Below, one piece after another: positions 27,115-35,883 of a stretch of DNA of 41,162 bases (position 1 is the first letter of the stretch; each line of letters starts with the position of its first letter). Source of the DNA: Microcaldota archaeon (GTDB taxonomy: Archaea > Micrarchaeota > Micrarchaeia > Anstonellales > JAGGVH01); assembly GCA_021158105.1 (NCBI GenBank), contig JAGGVH010000036.1:1-41162 (forward strand), in the 5' to 3' direction. Below the pieces are notes generated by a model. The model searched no databases. It was given only the letters and a program-made list of their open reading frames with translations, and was not told where the DNA came from. Position numbers and translations under genes: made by a program.

Positions 27115-28536
27115 ATGGTGCATAATACTAAACATCCAATTGTAAAATCTAAACAAGAAATTAAGGAGTTGTTTAAAGAGTTGTTACCGCTTATTGAGCA
27201 TGGGACAAAGGTAACAATCAATGATGCAAAGAAGAATTATATGCCTAAATTATGGAACCTTATTTTTCCCCAGATGTTTTTCCTTAGGTCTGATTACAAT
27301 AGTATAAAAAAAAATAGCCAAATAAAGATTGATGGGAATGATCTTACAGAAAAAGAGGCAGATGAACTCAGCATTGAGATTTATAAACTTCTCACTAGAC
27401 GCAAAATAAAAAATCCAAAGATTGGAAAAATCAAAACTCTTAGGTTTGAAGATACCTCAACATCACTTTTTACTGAACACTCCCCTAAAATTGAAGCCAT
27501 ACGAAGGATAAAAGAATCATTGATGCACAACAGGGTGCTTACGATTGTCGGGTTGTGGGGAGGTTTGAAGATTATATCGCTCAAATATAAACGGATGTTT
27601 AATATTCCTTTTCCAAACCTCCCATCAATCTCAATATTTGATTTAGCTGATTCAATAGCGTTAGAGAATCTATGGATTAGGTTTCATGAAATCGAAAAAC
27701 TCGGGATTAAGATTCAACCCGTGCTTGTTGTATCAAACGGGTTTAGTGCTCTGAGTTATCCTAACCTAAGCAGGGAAAGCGATCCAGATCCCATGGTTTT
27801 ACTTAGGCTCCATGAAAGGTATCTAAAAACTGTGCGGGAAACAGCATCTGGGGAATATGGGTTTGACGTCATCCATGTCCATGACCTTTTAAACGTATTA
27901 GCTTTGGTTATGATGTCAGAGGATATTAATGCTAAGATAAAAAATGTTTCTGTTAGAAGCGTCTCTTGGATTGTTAATGATAAATATAAAAAATATCTTA
28001 AATACCTTACTAAACTTTCATCAGAACATGTTTATATCTCTCCATTCCAAAAGTCATCTAGGTATTATAATTATAAGCATCTAAAAGAAATTAATAATAA
28101 AATTATAGATTATGATTTTAGCTTTCTTAAAGATAAAAGTATTAATGAAATCATAAGGATTTTTGCAATGTCTGATGATGGGATAAGCGAGGAAGAAAAG
28201 AATATTCTTAACATGTTCCTTTCATCAATTGGTGTTACAAACATTAACAATTTGTTTTTATCTTTGGGTTATAAGATTGATTCTCCTATGAAACTTCTAA
28301 CTGCAATTTCTTTGATAAGTTACGACATGTTTATATCTGAAATGTTATTTTCGTTGTTGCCGTATTCAGTCCAATGGACATACTTGGAGCCAAAGTATAT
28401 GAGAATGGTTTATCAGCCTTTGCCATACCTTTATTTATCACCTTTTGGCAGGGGCATAAATAATCGGCCATGGTTTACTAATGAGAAGATTCTTGCTGAA
28501 CTTAAGAGGTTTCCTGAGATTGAGCTTTTAAAATAG
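27115..28536 (+). CDS. Hypothetical protein (473 aa)
   Basis: Long ORF; TATA-like ATATTTAAATAC about 30 nt upstream. Confidence 0.75.
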   Translation: MVHNTKHPIVKSKQEIKELFKELLPLIEHGTKVTINDAKKNYMPKLWNLIFPQMFFLRSDYNSIKKNSQIKIDGNDLTEKEADELSIEIYKLLTRRKIKNPKIGKIKTLRFEDTSTSLFTEHSPKIEAIRRIKESLMHNRVLTIVGLWGGLKIISLKYKRMFNIPFPNLPSISIFDLADSIALENLWIRFHEIEKLGIKIQPVLVVSNGFSALSYPNLSRESDPDPMVLLRLHERYLKTVRETASGEYGFDVIHVHDLLNVLALVMMSEDINAKIKNVSVRSVSWIVNDKYKKYLKYLTKLSSEHVYISPFQKSSRYYNYKHLKEINNKIIDYDFSFLKDKSINEIIRIFAMSDDGISEEEKNILNMFLSSIGVTNINNLFLSLGYKIDSPMKLLTAISLISYDMFISEMLFSLLPYSVQWTYLEPKYMRMVYQPLPYLYLSPFGRGINNRPWFTNEKILAELKRFPEIELLK

Positions 28537-29524
28537 TGGGTTCAATCTGGTAGTATGTAAACCTCTTTGTATCCCAAAGATTTGTTATCGTATAATCTAA
28601 TATGTATTCACCCATCTTTTTTCTTAGGTTGTTGATCCATTCCCGCAGCATTTTCATGTCTTCTACATAGATATCGTAGAATAGGTTATATTGTCCAATC
28701 GTCCTGACAATCTGTATTGTTTCAATTGTGTCATAACCATACTGCCTAAATTTGTTTATTACTTTTTCGTCTGCATTTGACAGCTTGATGAATATTCTAT
28801 AAATTGTTGGAATTGAAAGGATTATAGAATAACCTTCAATCAATTTTTCTTTTTCCATTTCTTTTATCATATATCTTACATTGTCTGGGGAGCATCCAAT
28901 TCTTTCAGACATCTCTTTGTAACTTATCTTTGCGTCAGTTGCAAGCATCCTCAGTACTTTATTTTTCTTTTCAGTCATTCTAATGTTGATTGGTTTTTTT
29001 GTCCAGTCGCCTGTGAATGGGATTTTATTGATTATTTTTTTACTTTCAGGATGTAGATACCTATGACCAAAATAACTTGCCCCCACATGAATCAGAGTAT
29101 CAAATGAATGAATCTTCTGTCCAAAATTTTTATTGATTGTCGTAATTCCATTGTAAATATCATATGTATTTTTGAATAATGTTCCTATTATAATGTCCCA
29201 ACTTCCTTGGGATTGAATAATTACGTTAACTTCAGGCCGATATTTTATAGAATTAATTATCTCATCAACATATTTTATTGAACCTGTAAATTCCAAATAA
29301 AATGTTACTGTAGTATATCCTAAATGCTCATATCCTATGAGTGGAATGTATTGATTAATATATTTTTGTAATCGTTTGTATCTATATTCAACAAACTGTG
29401 GGCTCTTTTCAATCTTCTTTGCAATGTCTCGTATACTTGCTCTGGAGTTTAAAGATAAATAGTACAGAATAAACCTGTCCATTCTGTCTAATGATTTTAA
29501 GTTTAATTCGGCATTGTTTGTCAT
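28502..29524 (-). CDS. Lrp/AsnC-like transcriptional regulator with two HTH/RAM-like halves
   Basis: LDRMDRFILYYLSLNSRASIRDIAKKIEKSPQFVEYRYKRL and KKNKVLRMLATDAKISYKEMSERIGCSPDNVRYMIKEMEKEKLIEGY. Confidence 0.8.
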   Translation of the reverse strand: MTNNAELNLKSLDRMDRFILYYLSLNSRASIRDIAKKIEKSPQFVEYRYKRLQKYINQYIPLIGYEHLGYTTVTFYLEFTGSIKYVDEIINSIKYRPEVNVIIQSQGSWDIIIGTLFKNTYDIYNGITTINKNFGQKIHSFDTLIHVGASYFGHRYLHPESKKIINKIPFTGDWTKKPINIRMTEKKNKVLRMLATDAKISYKEMSERIGCSPDNVRYMIKEMEKEKLIEGYSIILSIPTIYRIFIKLSNADEKVINKFRQYGYDTIETIQIVRTIGQYNLFYDIYVEDMKMLREWINNLRKKMGEYILDYTITNLWDTKRFTYYQIEPTILKAQSQETS

Positions 29525-29587
29525 GTTTTATTTTTTAATATTAAAGCTTATATTCTTTTCGTTTTGACAAAAAAATAGAGCAATACA

Positions 29588-29670
29588 TATTTAAATACTG
29601 AAAATAGATTGTTTAACGGGTGTCATTGTGTAATGTTGGGGATAGTTTTAATCCCCCTACTTCTCTTTTT
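29588..29670 (+). ncRNA. Possible short non-coding transcription unit ending in a hairpin and U-rich tract
   Basis: CATATTTAAATAC TATA-like element, about 45 nt non-coding, GGGGAT-agtttta-ATCCCC hairpin, then ttctcttttt. Confidence 0.3.
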
Positions 29671-29700
29671 CGTATTATAATTTATGAATGCCTAATGCTC

Positions 29701-31293
29701 TTAAGATAATAATTCTTTAACTTTTCCTTTGTTGAGAGAATTGATGAATGGTATCAGTCGCGGTCCCTTGTTTTTACCTAATAAGATTGTGTATGCACCT
29801 TCAAAGAACTCTTTTGGTTTTATGTCATGTTTTTCACAAATTTCTTTGATCACTCTGATTTGTTCATCTTCTGAGAGGTTGAGTTTATCAGAGAATTCAG
29901 CAAGTGCAATCTTAACATTATTGGGTAGGTTTTTCTTTATTTTTTCTGATTCTTCTATTGTCAAAAGTTTTATTTTATAAGAGTCATCAGCATACAATTC
30001 AATCCAGTTCTTTGCAAGTTGCAACCTTCTTCTTGCAACATCTTCATTTTCATCGTTAACATGACCCAGTTCACGCAGGCGTTTGATGGCGTTATCTTCA
30101 TCAAGTATTTGGATTAATGTTGCACAAAATGCATAAGACGGTTTTGAGATGTACTTTTTAGGTGGGTTTAGGTGCATTGTCATCTGATACATTCGTTTGA
30201 TACTTTCTTTTTTCTGTTCACTGTATGCAGTGTTGTCAACGTTAAAGTAAATCCGTTCTGCATCGTCAAATTCGTCAACAAGCCGGTAGATGTGTGCAAG
30301 TTCAAAATCTCTTTGTTTTTCTGGCCTTTTTGTGTAATAATACATAAATACCTCAGGTTCGATCACTTTCAATATGTCCTGAACAATGTAAACATTGCCC
30401 TGGCTTGCGCTCATCTTTTTACCGTCAACAAGAAAGAATTCATACACAAATGGTATTGGCGGTTCTCTGCCATAGACTCTTTTGATTATTTCTTTGCCTG
30501 AAGGCCATGACCCTTCAGCATGATCTTTCCCGAACGGTTCAAATGTTGTGTTGAATATGCACCACAACGCCGGCCATTCAAACCTCCATTGCAGTTTACC
30601 TTGCGACCATGGCACCCATCCCTCATATCCACAACCTTCTGATTTTTTATCCTTGATAGATTTGCCACCGCACACAAAATGGACCTTTTTGTTTTCAATG
30701 TCAACGTCGTCTACATTGGCCAACCTGCCGCACTTCGGACAAATTGCGTCGAACGGTATATAACCTTTGCTTTTGCTTGTTTGGTATTTACTTATAATCT
30801 CGCTGACAACCTCTCGGTTTTTAAAAACTTTTTCAATGTAAGGTTCAAACCTGCCTTCTTCATATAACTTATTGACAGAATATAATTCGACATTAACATT
30901 TAACATTTCAAGGCCTTTCATCCACACCTTTGTAAAGTGTTCTGCCCATGATGAGCAGCATTTGAAAGGGTCTGGTATGAGGAATAACGATTTGCCTAAG
31001 TATTCGTTAAATGTAGTTTTATCAGTATTGTGCCAGTTGCCTTCTAAATCTGCTATCCTCCCAGGAACATTTTTTAATGGGTCTCGGTCATCAGTTGTGT
31101 GGATAAACTTGCACGGGTAGCCTTTATCTTTCACTCCTAAGCATACAAAATATGCCCGAAGAACATCATTAAGATTGCCGATGTGTTTGCCACCGCTTGG
31201 TGTCTGTTGACATTTAATGCTAACAGGTTGCCCTTCTTTTTTTGCGCGTTCGATTGCTTTTTCAGCAAGCTGGTCAGCCCAAAATAATGTCAT
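29701..31293 (-). CDS. lysS: Lysyl-tRNA synthetase, class I
   Basis: QTPSGGKHIGNLNDVLRAYFV; FIHTTDDRDPLKNVPG; KKMSASQGNVYIVQD. Confidence 0.93.
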   Translation of the reverse strand: MTLFWADQLAEKAIERAKKEGQPVSIKCQQTPSGGKHIGNLNDVLRAYFVCLGVKDKGYPCKFIHTTDDRDPLKNVPGRIADLEGNWHNTDKTTFNEYLGKSLFLIPDPFKCCSSWAEHFTKVWMKGLEMLNVNVELYSVNKLYEEGRFEPYIEKVFKNREVVSEIISKYQTSKSKGYIPFDAICPKCGRLANVDDVDIENKKVHFVCGGKSIKDKKSEGCGYEGWVPWSQGKLQWRFEWPALWCIFNTTFEPFGKDHAEGSWPSGKEIIKRVYGREPPIPFVYEFFLVDGKKMSASQGNVYIVQDILKVIEPEVFMYYYTKRPEKQRDFELAHIYRLVDEFDDAERIYFNVDNTAYSEQKKESIKRMYQMTMHLNPPKKYISKPSYAFCATLIQILDEDNAIKRLRELGHVNDENEDVARRRLQLAKNWIELYADDSYKIKLLTIEESEKIKKNLPNNVKIALAEFSDKLNLSEDEQIRVIKEICEKHDIKPKEFFEGAYTILLGKNKGPRLIPFINSLNKGKVKELLS

Positions 31294-31353
31294 CTAATCA
31301 CCCATTATTATATGTTATATGTCAGTATGGCTGTAAAATGGATTATGCTTATA

Positions 31354-31920
31354 TTATCCTGTTGTAAACATGCTAATCTTTTTTACTAGGACTTTCAACG
31401 CCTTTTTAATTTCTGATTCATATTTGCATCCTGCAATGATTATCTTGCCATTCTTGAAAAGTAAGAATGAACATTTTGGATTCTGAATCCTTAATATTGC
31501 ACCAGGGAATTGTTCGGGCTCATATTCCACTTCAGGTATTTTTGTTGTGATCTTGTAAAGGTCTAATCCGACACCCAAGTTTCCCGAACTTACTATGTTG
31601 ACAACAGTATATTTTGGAACATATCTCTTTGGTGTTTTAGTTTTTGAATGTGGGGCAACGAGTTTGAATGCGACACGCAATGCTTCTCGTATCGTTTTTT
31701 CATTTTTTGCGCCCGCAACAATCGTTTTACCGTTTTTAAAGATCAATAATGAAACTTTTGGTTTTTGAAGTTTTACGATTGCACCAGGGAACTGTTCAGG
31801 TTCATATTCAACATCTTCCATTTTAGTTGCAAGTTTAAACAGGTCTAACTCCACTGGTAAATAACCATAAGACACAATATTTTGAATTTCATATGTGGGT
31901 TTTAATTTCATATGCATCAC
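31354..31920 (-). CDS. tbp: TATA-box-binding protein
   Basis: Two direct repeats: DLFKLATKMEDVEYEPEQFPGAIVKLQKPK... and DLYKITTKIPEVEYEPEQFPGAILRIQNPK... Confidence 0.97.
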   Translation of the reverse strand: MMHMKLKPTYEIQNIVSYGYLPVELDLFKLATKMEDVEYEPEQFPGAIVKLQKPKVSLLIFKNGKTIVAGAKNEKTIREALRVAFKLVAPHSKTKTPKRYVPKYTVVNIVSSGNLGVGLDLYKITTKIPEVEYEPEQFPGAILRIQNPKCSFLLFKNGKIIIAGCKYESEIKKALKVLVKKISMFTTG

Positions 31921-32023
31921 CCTTGTTTATAAAGACAATGGAAAGATTTATAAACAGTTGTCTGGAAATCTAAATAAAGCTGAGTATTAATCTGGATGTT
32001 CAATCAAAAGGGGGTAGATACTA

Positions 32024-32311
32024 ATGAAAAGGTCAAAAGGTATTTTAAATGGTAAGAACAGAAACATAGCAAGGGGTATAAAACGGATTACAGTCAATGG
32101 ATATTTTAAGGAGTTTAATGTTAATGATAAAGTGTTTATACATATCAAACCAAAAAATAAACTTTCAATCCCGCATCCCAAGTTCAATAGGAAAAATGGT
32201 ATCATCATGGGGAAGAAAGGTAAGGCGTATCTTGTTAAGGTCAAAGATGGGAAGAAGGATAAGATGATTGAAGTTTTGCCTGCGCACTTAGAGTATGTTA
32301 ATAAGGGATAG
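32024..32311 (+). CDS. rpl21e: 50S ribosomal protein L21e
   Basis: NVNDKVFIHIKPKNKLSIPHPKFNRKNGIIMGKKGKAYLVKVKDG...LPAHLEYV. Confidence 0.92.
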   Translation: MKRSKGILNGKNRNIARGIKRITVNGYFKEFNVNDKVFIHIKPKNKLSIPHPKFNRKNGIIMGKKGKAYLVKVKDGKKDKMIEVLPAHLEYVNKG

Positions 32312-32341
32312 GTCTGATACGTAAACGTGGGAGTGATTATA

Positions 32342-32887
32342 ATGATCGGCGAAGAGGTAACTGAAAAGAGAAAGATTTCTTTTGCAGAGGCATTAAACTT
32401 ATTGGAAAAGAGAAAAAAGGTGGGTGCGTTATCATACAGCCAACAGACAAGTTATGATTATTGTAAGAAATTTGTGGCGCTTCCATACGATGAAACGAAT
32501 GAATTGCTGGAAAAATTGTTAAAGTTGTCAGTACCGAGAGATGTTGCGATAAACATTGTTGATGTGTTCCCAAAAAATAAGTTGACACTTAAGGTTATAA
32601 TGGCAAAAAGTGAAAGTGATGTTGATAAAGTTATGGAAATATTGGATGAATACAGAGATAAGTCTAAACAGTATAGGGTAAAGATTAGCAGTGGGCAAGA
32701 CAAAGAAAATGAAGTTAAAAAGGAAAGTAAGAGCAAGAGTAAAAGCAAAAAGGAAGAACCGGACAATGGTGAAAATGAAATTAAAAATGATGAAAATAAA
32801 GAGGGAAAAGAAGGAAAAACTGTAAAGAAAAAAGAAGAAAAAAAAGAGAAAACTAAGGGGAAAGGCAAATCCAAATCTAAAAAATAA
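32342..32887 (+). CDS. rpoF: DNA-directed RNA polymerase subunit F (Rpo4) with extended K/E-rich tail
   Basis: Core EKRKISFAEALNLLEKRKKVGALSYSQQTSYDYCKKFVALP...; position between L21e and DUF655. Confidence 0.88.
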   Translation: MIGEEVTEKRKISFAEALNLLEKRKKVGALSYSQQTSYDYCKKFVALPYDETNELLEKLLKLSVPRDVAINIVDVFPKNKLTLKVIMAKSESDVDKVMEILDEYRDKSKQYRVKISSGQDKENEVKKESKSKSKSKKEEPDNGENEIKNDENKEGKEGKTVKKKEEKKEKTKGKGKSKSKK

Positions 32888-33457
32888 ATGGTGGTAGTAA
32901 TGTTAATGGAGGAGTATGCATACGTTCTTGATTTTCTTCCAGAAGGAAGGCCTATGGATAGAATTAAAGAGCCTATTGCATACGTCATAGGTGCAAATTA
33001 TTTTGCATTGCTTGAGGTTAGTATTAAGCCTAATGTTAATCTTAATCTTAAGGATAAAGTAGTAGTTGGTAAGACTGGCAGGGATGTTGTCCTAAGGATA
33101 AAAAGACGTGTTGGGTATAATGATTTGACATCAACTGCTAAGAGTATCCTTGAGGAGCTCATACCCACAATTGTTAAGAATAATGAAAAGAAGTTTGTTG
33201 AGTTTATGAACAGGTGTGGTTCTATAACACTTCGTCAGCATCAGTTGGAACTACTGCCTGGGATTGGGCGAAAACATATGAAAGAGATATTAGAAGAGAG
33301 GGATAAAAAGCCGTTTGAGTCTTTTGACGACATGAAAAAAAGATTATCTTTATTCCCAGACCCAATCCAGATGTTTTCAAACAGAATTTTAATGGAACTG
33401 AAAGGCGAGGATAAATATTTTCTATTTGTTAAGCCTTACAGAAAAGAAGAAAAATAA
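32888..33457 (+). CDS. DUF655 family protein (HhH-containing)
   Basis: EYAYVLDFLPEGRP...; LRQHQLELLPGIGRKHMKEILEERDKKPFESFDDMKKR. Confidence 0.9.
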   Translation: MVVVMLMEEYAYVLDFLPEGRPMDRIKEPIAYVIGANYFALLEVSIKPNVNLNLKDKVVVGKTGRDVVLRIKRRVGYNDLTSTAKSILEELIPTIVKNNEKKFVEFMNRCGSITLRQHQLELLPGIGRKHMKEILEERDKKPFESFDDMKKRLSLFPDPIQMFSNRILMELKGEDKYFLFVKPYRKEEK

Positions 33458-33470
33458 AAACATTCGAGCT

Positions 33471-33496
33471 CACCTTTTTAAACTTTTTGCAACATA
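33471..33496 (+). promoter_or_regulatory. Copy 1 of 26-nt upstream element caccTttttaaactTtttgcaacata
   Basis: 24/26 identical to 33975-34000; includes TATA-like TTTTTAAA; upstream of the 134-aa ORF. Confidence 0.6.
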
Positions 33497-33514
33497 TTTA
33501 TATGTAGTGGTAAT

Positions 33515-33919
33515 ATGGTTTCTAAAAATGTTAAAAATATCAAAAGAATTGTTTATAGCGAACTTGTAAATATTAGGTACATAAAACCAATTAACATAGG
33601 AAACGGTAAAAAAATTATTGAGGTTAATGGGAAATTATATAGGCCATTATTAGTTGTGCCTAAAGAGATTTTTATTAAAGGTGAAACATTAACTCCTAGT
33701 AAGTTGAAACAAATAGCCAAAAGTAAAAGCATAATTAAAACTTTAGAATTTTTTGGTTTTCCTAATAATGATACATATTCTTTAGTACAAATACATGATA
33801 AAATAAAAGCAGGAGAGGCAAGTTTCTTTGAAGTTTCGTTTGATAACATACCTTTTTTTGTATTTGTTGAACCTGCAGATGTGCAATCTGTTAATGAGTT
33901 TTATAATCATAAAATTTAG
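33515..33919 (+). CDS. Hypothetical protein (134 aa)
   Basis: ORF downstream of copy 1 of the shared element. Confidence 0.65.
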   Translation: MVSKNVKNIKRIVYSELVNIRYIKPINIGNGKKIIEVNGKLYRPLLVVPKEIFIKGETLTPSKLKQIAKSKSIIKTLEFFGFPNNDTYSLVQIHDKIKAGEASFFEVSFDNIPFFVFVEPADVQSVNEFYNHKI

Positions 33920-33974
33920 TTTTTACAAAAGAATTTGTAGTTATATTTTCCGGATAAAAAGCCCAACTATCCGA

Positions 33975-34000
33975 CACTTTTTTAAACCTTTTGCAACATA
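33975..34000 (+). promoter_or_regulatory. Copy 2 of 26-nt upstream element cacttttttaaaccttttgcaacata
   Basis: 24/26 identical to 33471-33496; upstream of the repeat-protein gene. Confidence 0.6.
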
Positions 34001-34034
34001 ATATATATTGTTAATGTTATCTGATGGTGGGGAT

Positions 34035-35882
34035 ATGAAAATTAAAAAGGCTATAGGGATTGGTTTTTTAATTGCAGGTGTGAGCACTGCTTTTTCAGCA
34101 ACACCTCTAGAACATGCTGAAAACCCGATTAAAAACCAACTTACACAAAAACCATTAATTTCTACAATAGATACGATGAACAAAAAGATTGTTGATGATA
34201 TGCCCAGTCAAGGCATTATACCTAAAGAAGATGAAATATTCTATCTTGGAACATTGTTTGTTAATGAACTTAAGAATGTTGCTCCGTCCCAGAAGAGTAT
34301 GGTTGATTCTTTGTTTGATGATGCAATCAGTGAATTAGAAAATATAAATTCAATACGTGCATGGTTTAATATAATAGAATTGGGAATGTTATATTCTGCT
34401 ACAGTTAATTCTGGATTGGGTGACAGGTCTGGTGAATTAAGAGAGGTAAAAGTTCTGCAGACTTCTTTAAAATATATTGATAAGCTTATAGATATTGAGA
34501 ATAATGGTGATGTGAAGCAGAAGAATGAATTAAAAAACATAAACACTATAGGTATTAGCCTTAGAGAAACGAAAGATATAATTGTTGATAGGATTTATCA
34601 ACTTAATGTTTTTGCGTCAAGAGATTTTAATGATGCATTAAAATATCTTAATCATTTTAATGACAGGCCTTATAGACAATCAAAAGTTTTGCTTAATCTT
34701 TTTCTTACTCTCAACCCTGAATTTTATGATGATATTGATTCTTTATTCGATGTTAATTTAACTAAGTTAGAAGATGAAAATACACGTTCTAGTTATGAAA
34801 AGGCTCTTGAACTTGTTACAAGATACAATAAAGCAGTTGCCATAGATGGCAGACCTGTTAATAGAACATACCAACGAATTATTAGAGTTACTGAGAGGGG
34901 TATTAATTATATTGATAATATAATTAACATTATAAAAGTGGATAGTACAATAAGTAAAAATGAAAAGGAGGAAAAAATAAATAATTTGCTAAATCTAAAA
35001 AAAGGATTGATTGAGTATAAAAATGATCTTCAAAATGAAACTTCAGAATCTTATAAGTCTGTTTATGGTAAAATATATAGTTCTGATGATGCGCACACAA
35101 GAGTTTTTAATATCGTTTCTGATTATTTAATTCTTCCAACATCAGAATACAATAAGCTTGATTCTTTGTTTGATGATGCAATAGAAAAATTAATTGATGA
35201 TGGCAGATATGATGTTGCTGTTGGTGATTTTAATCATTACCTTACAAAATTATCATGGTTGTTGCCACCAGAAAGGTTTATTGATTCATTTAGTAGCTTG
35301 ATTAATGGTTTAAAAAGCAGGTTTGATTCTCTTGAAAATCCAAAGGAGAAAAGCAAGTTTATTGATGTAATAAAAAATTCTGTGATGGATTTAAAGGAAA
35401 CACTGCTTTCGAAGTTAAAGAATGGAAGCGGTGAAGTTATCGATGAGGTGAATAATGTAGATTTGTCATGGTTAGAACAGCAAGAATTCTTGCCGCGGTT
35501 GAAAACAAGTGATATGTTCTGGAAAGTTTCTAAGGTAGAAGACCCAGAATTTGATTTCAGTATCCAAATGTATCTCGATTCTTATCAGGATAATGGCCCG
35601 GTTGTTGATACGATTATAATAAGCAAAATTGATTCATTATCCAATTCTCCTGACATAGATACTTTGCTTTATTCATTACAATGCCTGGTTCATCATTATG
35701 CAATAAATAAGGAATACTGGAATAGTGAAGAGAGTATGAAACTGTTAATACTTAATAAAGCATTGGGATTGTGTGATAAAATTCTTAAGTTTCAACTTAA
35801 TGATACAGAAACAATTAAAAAGGTTGAAGATATAAAAGTTAAAATTGAAAATGAAATAAAAAACATAAATATGGGTGATTAA
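34035..35882 (+). CDS. Predicted secreted helical protein with about four ~145-aa internal repeats
   Basis: Signal peptide MKIKKAIGIGFLIAGVSTAFSA after GGTGGGGAT; repeated VDSLFDDAISELEN / IDSLFDVNLTKLEDE / LDSLFDDAIEKLIDD. Confidence 0.8.
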   Translation: MKIKKAIGIGFLIAGVSTAFSATPLEHAENPIKNQLTQKPLISTIDTMNKKIVDDMPSQGIIPKEDEIFYLGTLFVNELKNVAPSQKSMVDSLFDDAISELENINSIRAWFNIIELGMLYSATVNSGLGDRSGELREVKVLQTSLKYIDKLIDIENNGDVKQKNELKNINTIGISLRETKDIIVDRIYQLNVFASRDFNDALKYLNHFNDRPYRQSKVLLNLFLTLNPEFYDDIDSLFDVNLTKLEDENTRSSYEKALELVTRYNKAVAIDGRPVNRTYQRIIRVTERGINYIDNIINIIKVDSTISKNEKEEKINNLLNLKKGLIEYKNDLQNETSESYKSVYGKIYSSDDAHTRVFNIVSDYLILPTSEYNKLDSLFDDAIEKLIDDGRYDVAVGDFNHYLTKLSWLLPPERFIDSFSSLINGLKSRFDSLENPKEKSKFIDVIKNSVMDLKETLLSKLKNGSGEVIDEVNNVDLSWLEQQEFLPRLKTSDMFWKVSKVEDPEFDFSIQMYLDSYQDNGPVVDTIIISKIDSLSNSPDIDTLLYSLQCLVHHYAINKEYWNSEESMKLLILNKALGLCDKILKFQLNDTETIKKVEDIKVKIENEIKNINMGD

Positions 35883-35883
35883 A

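Noticed and set aside
32458-32988. Minus-strand 176-aa ORF rich in Ser/Leu/Phe
   Set aside because: Antisense to the low-complexity K/E tail of RpoF; an artefact of the AAG/GAA-rich sequence.
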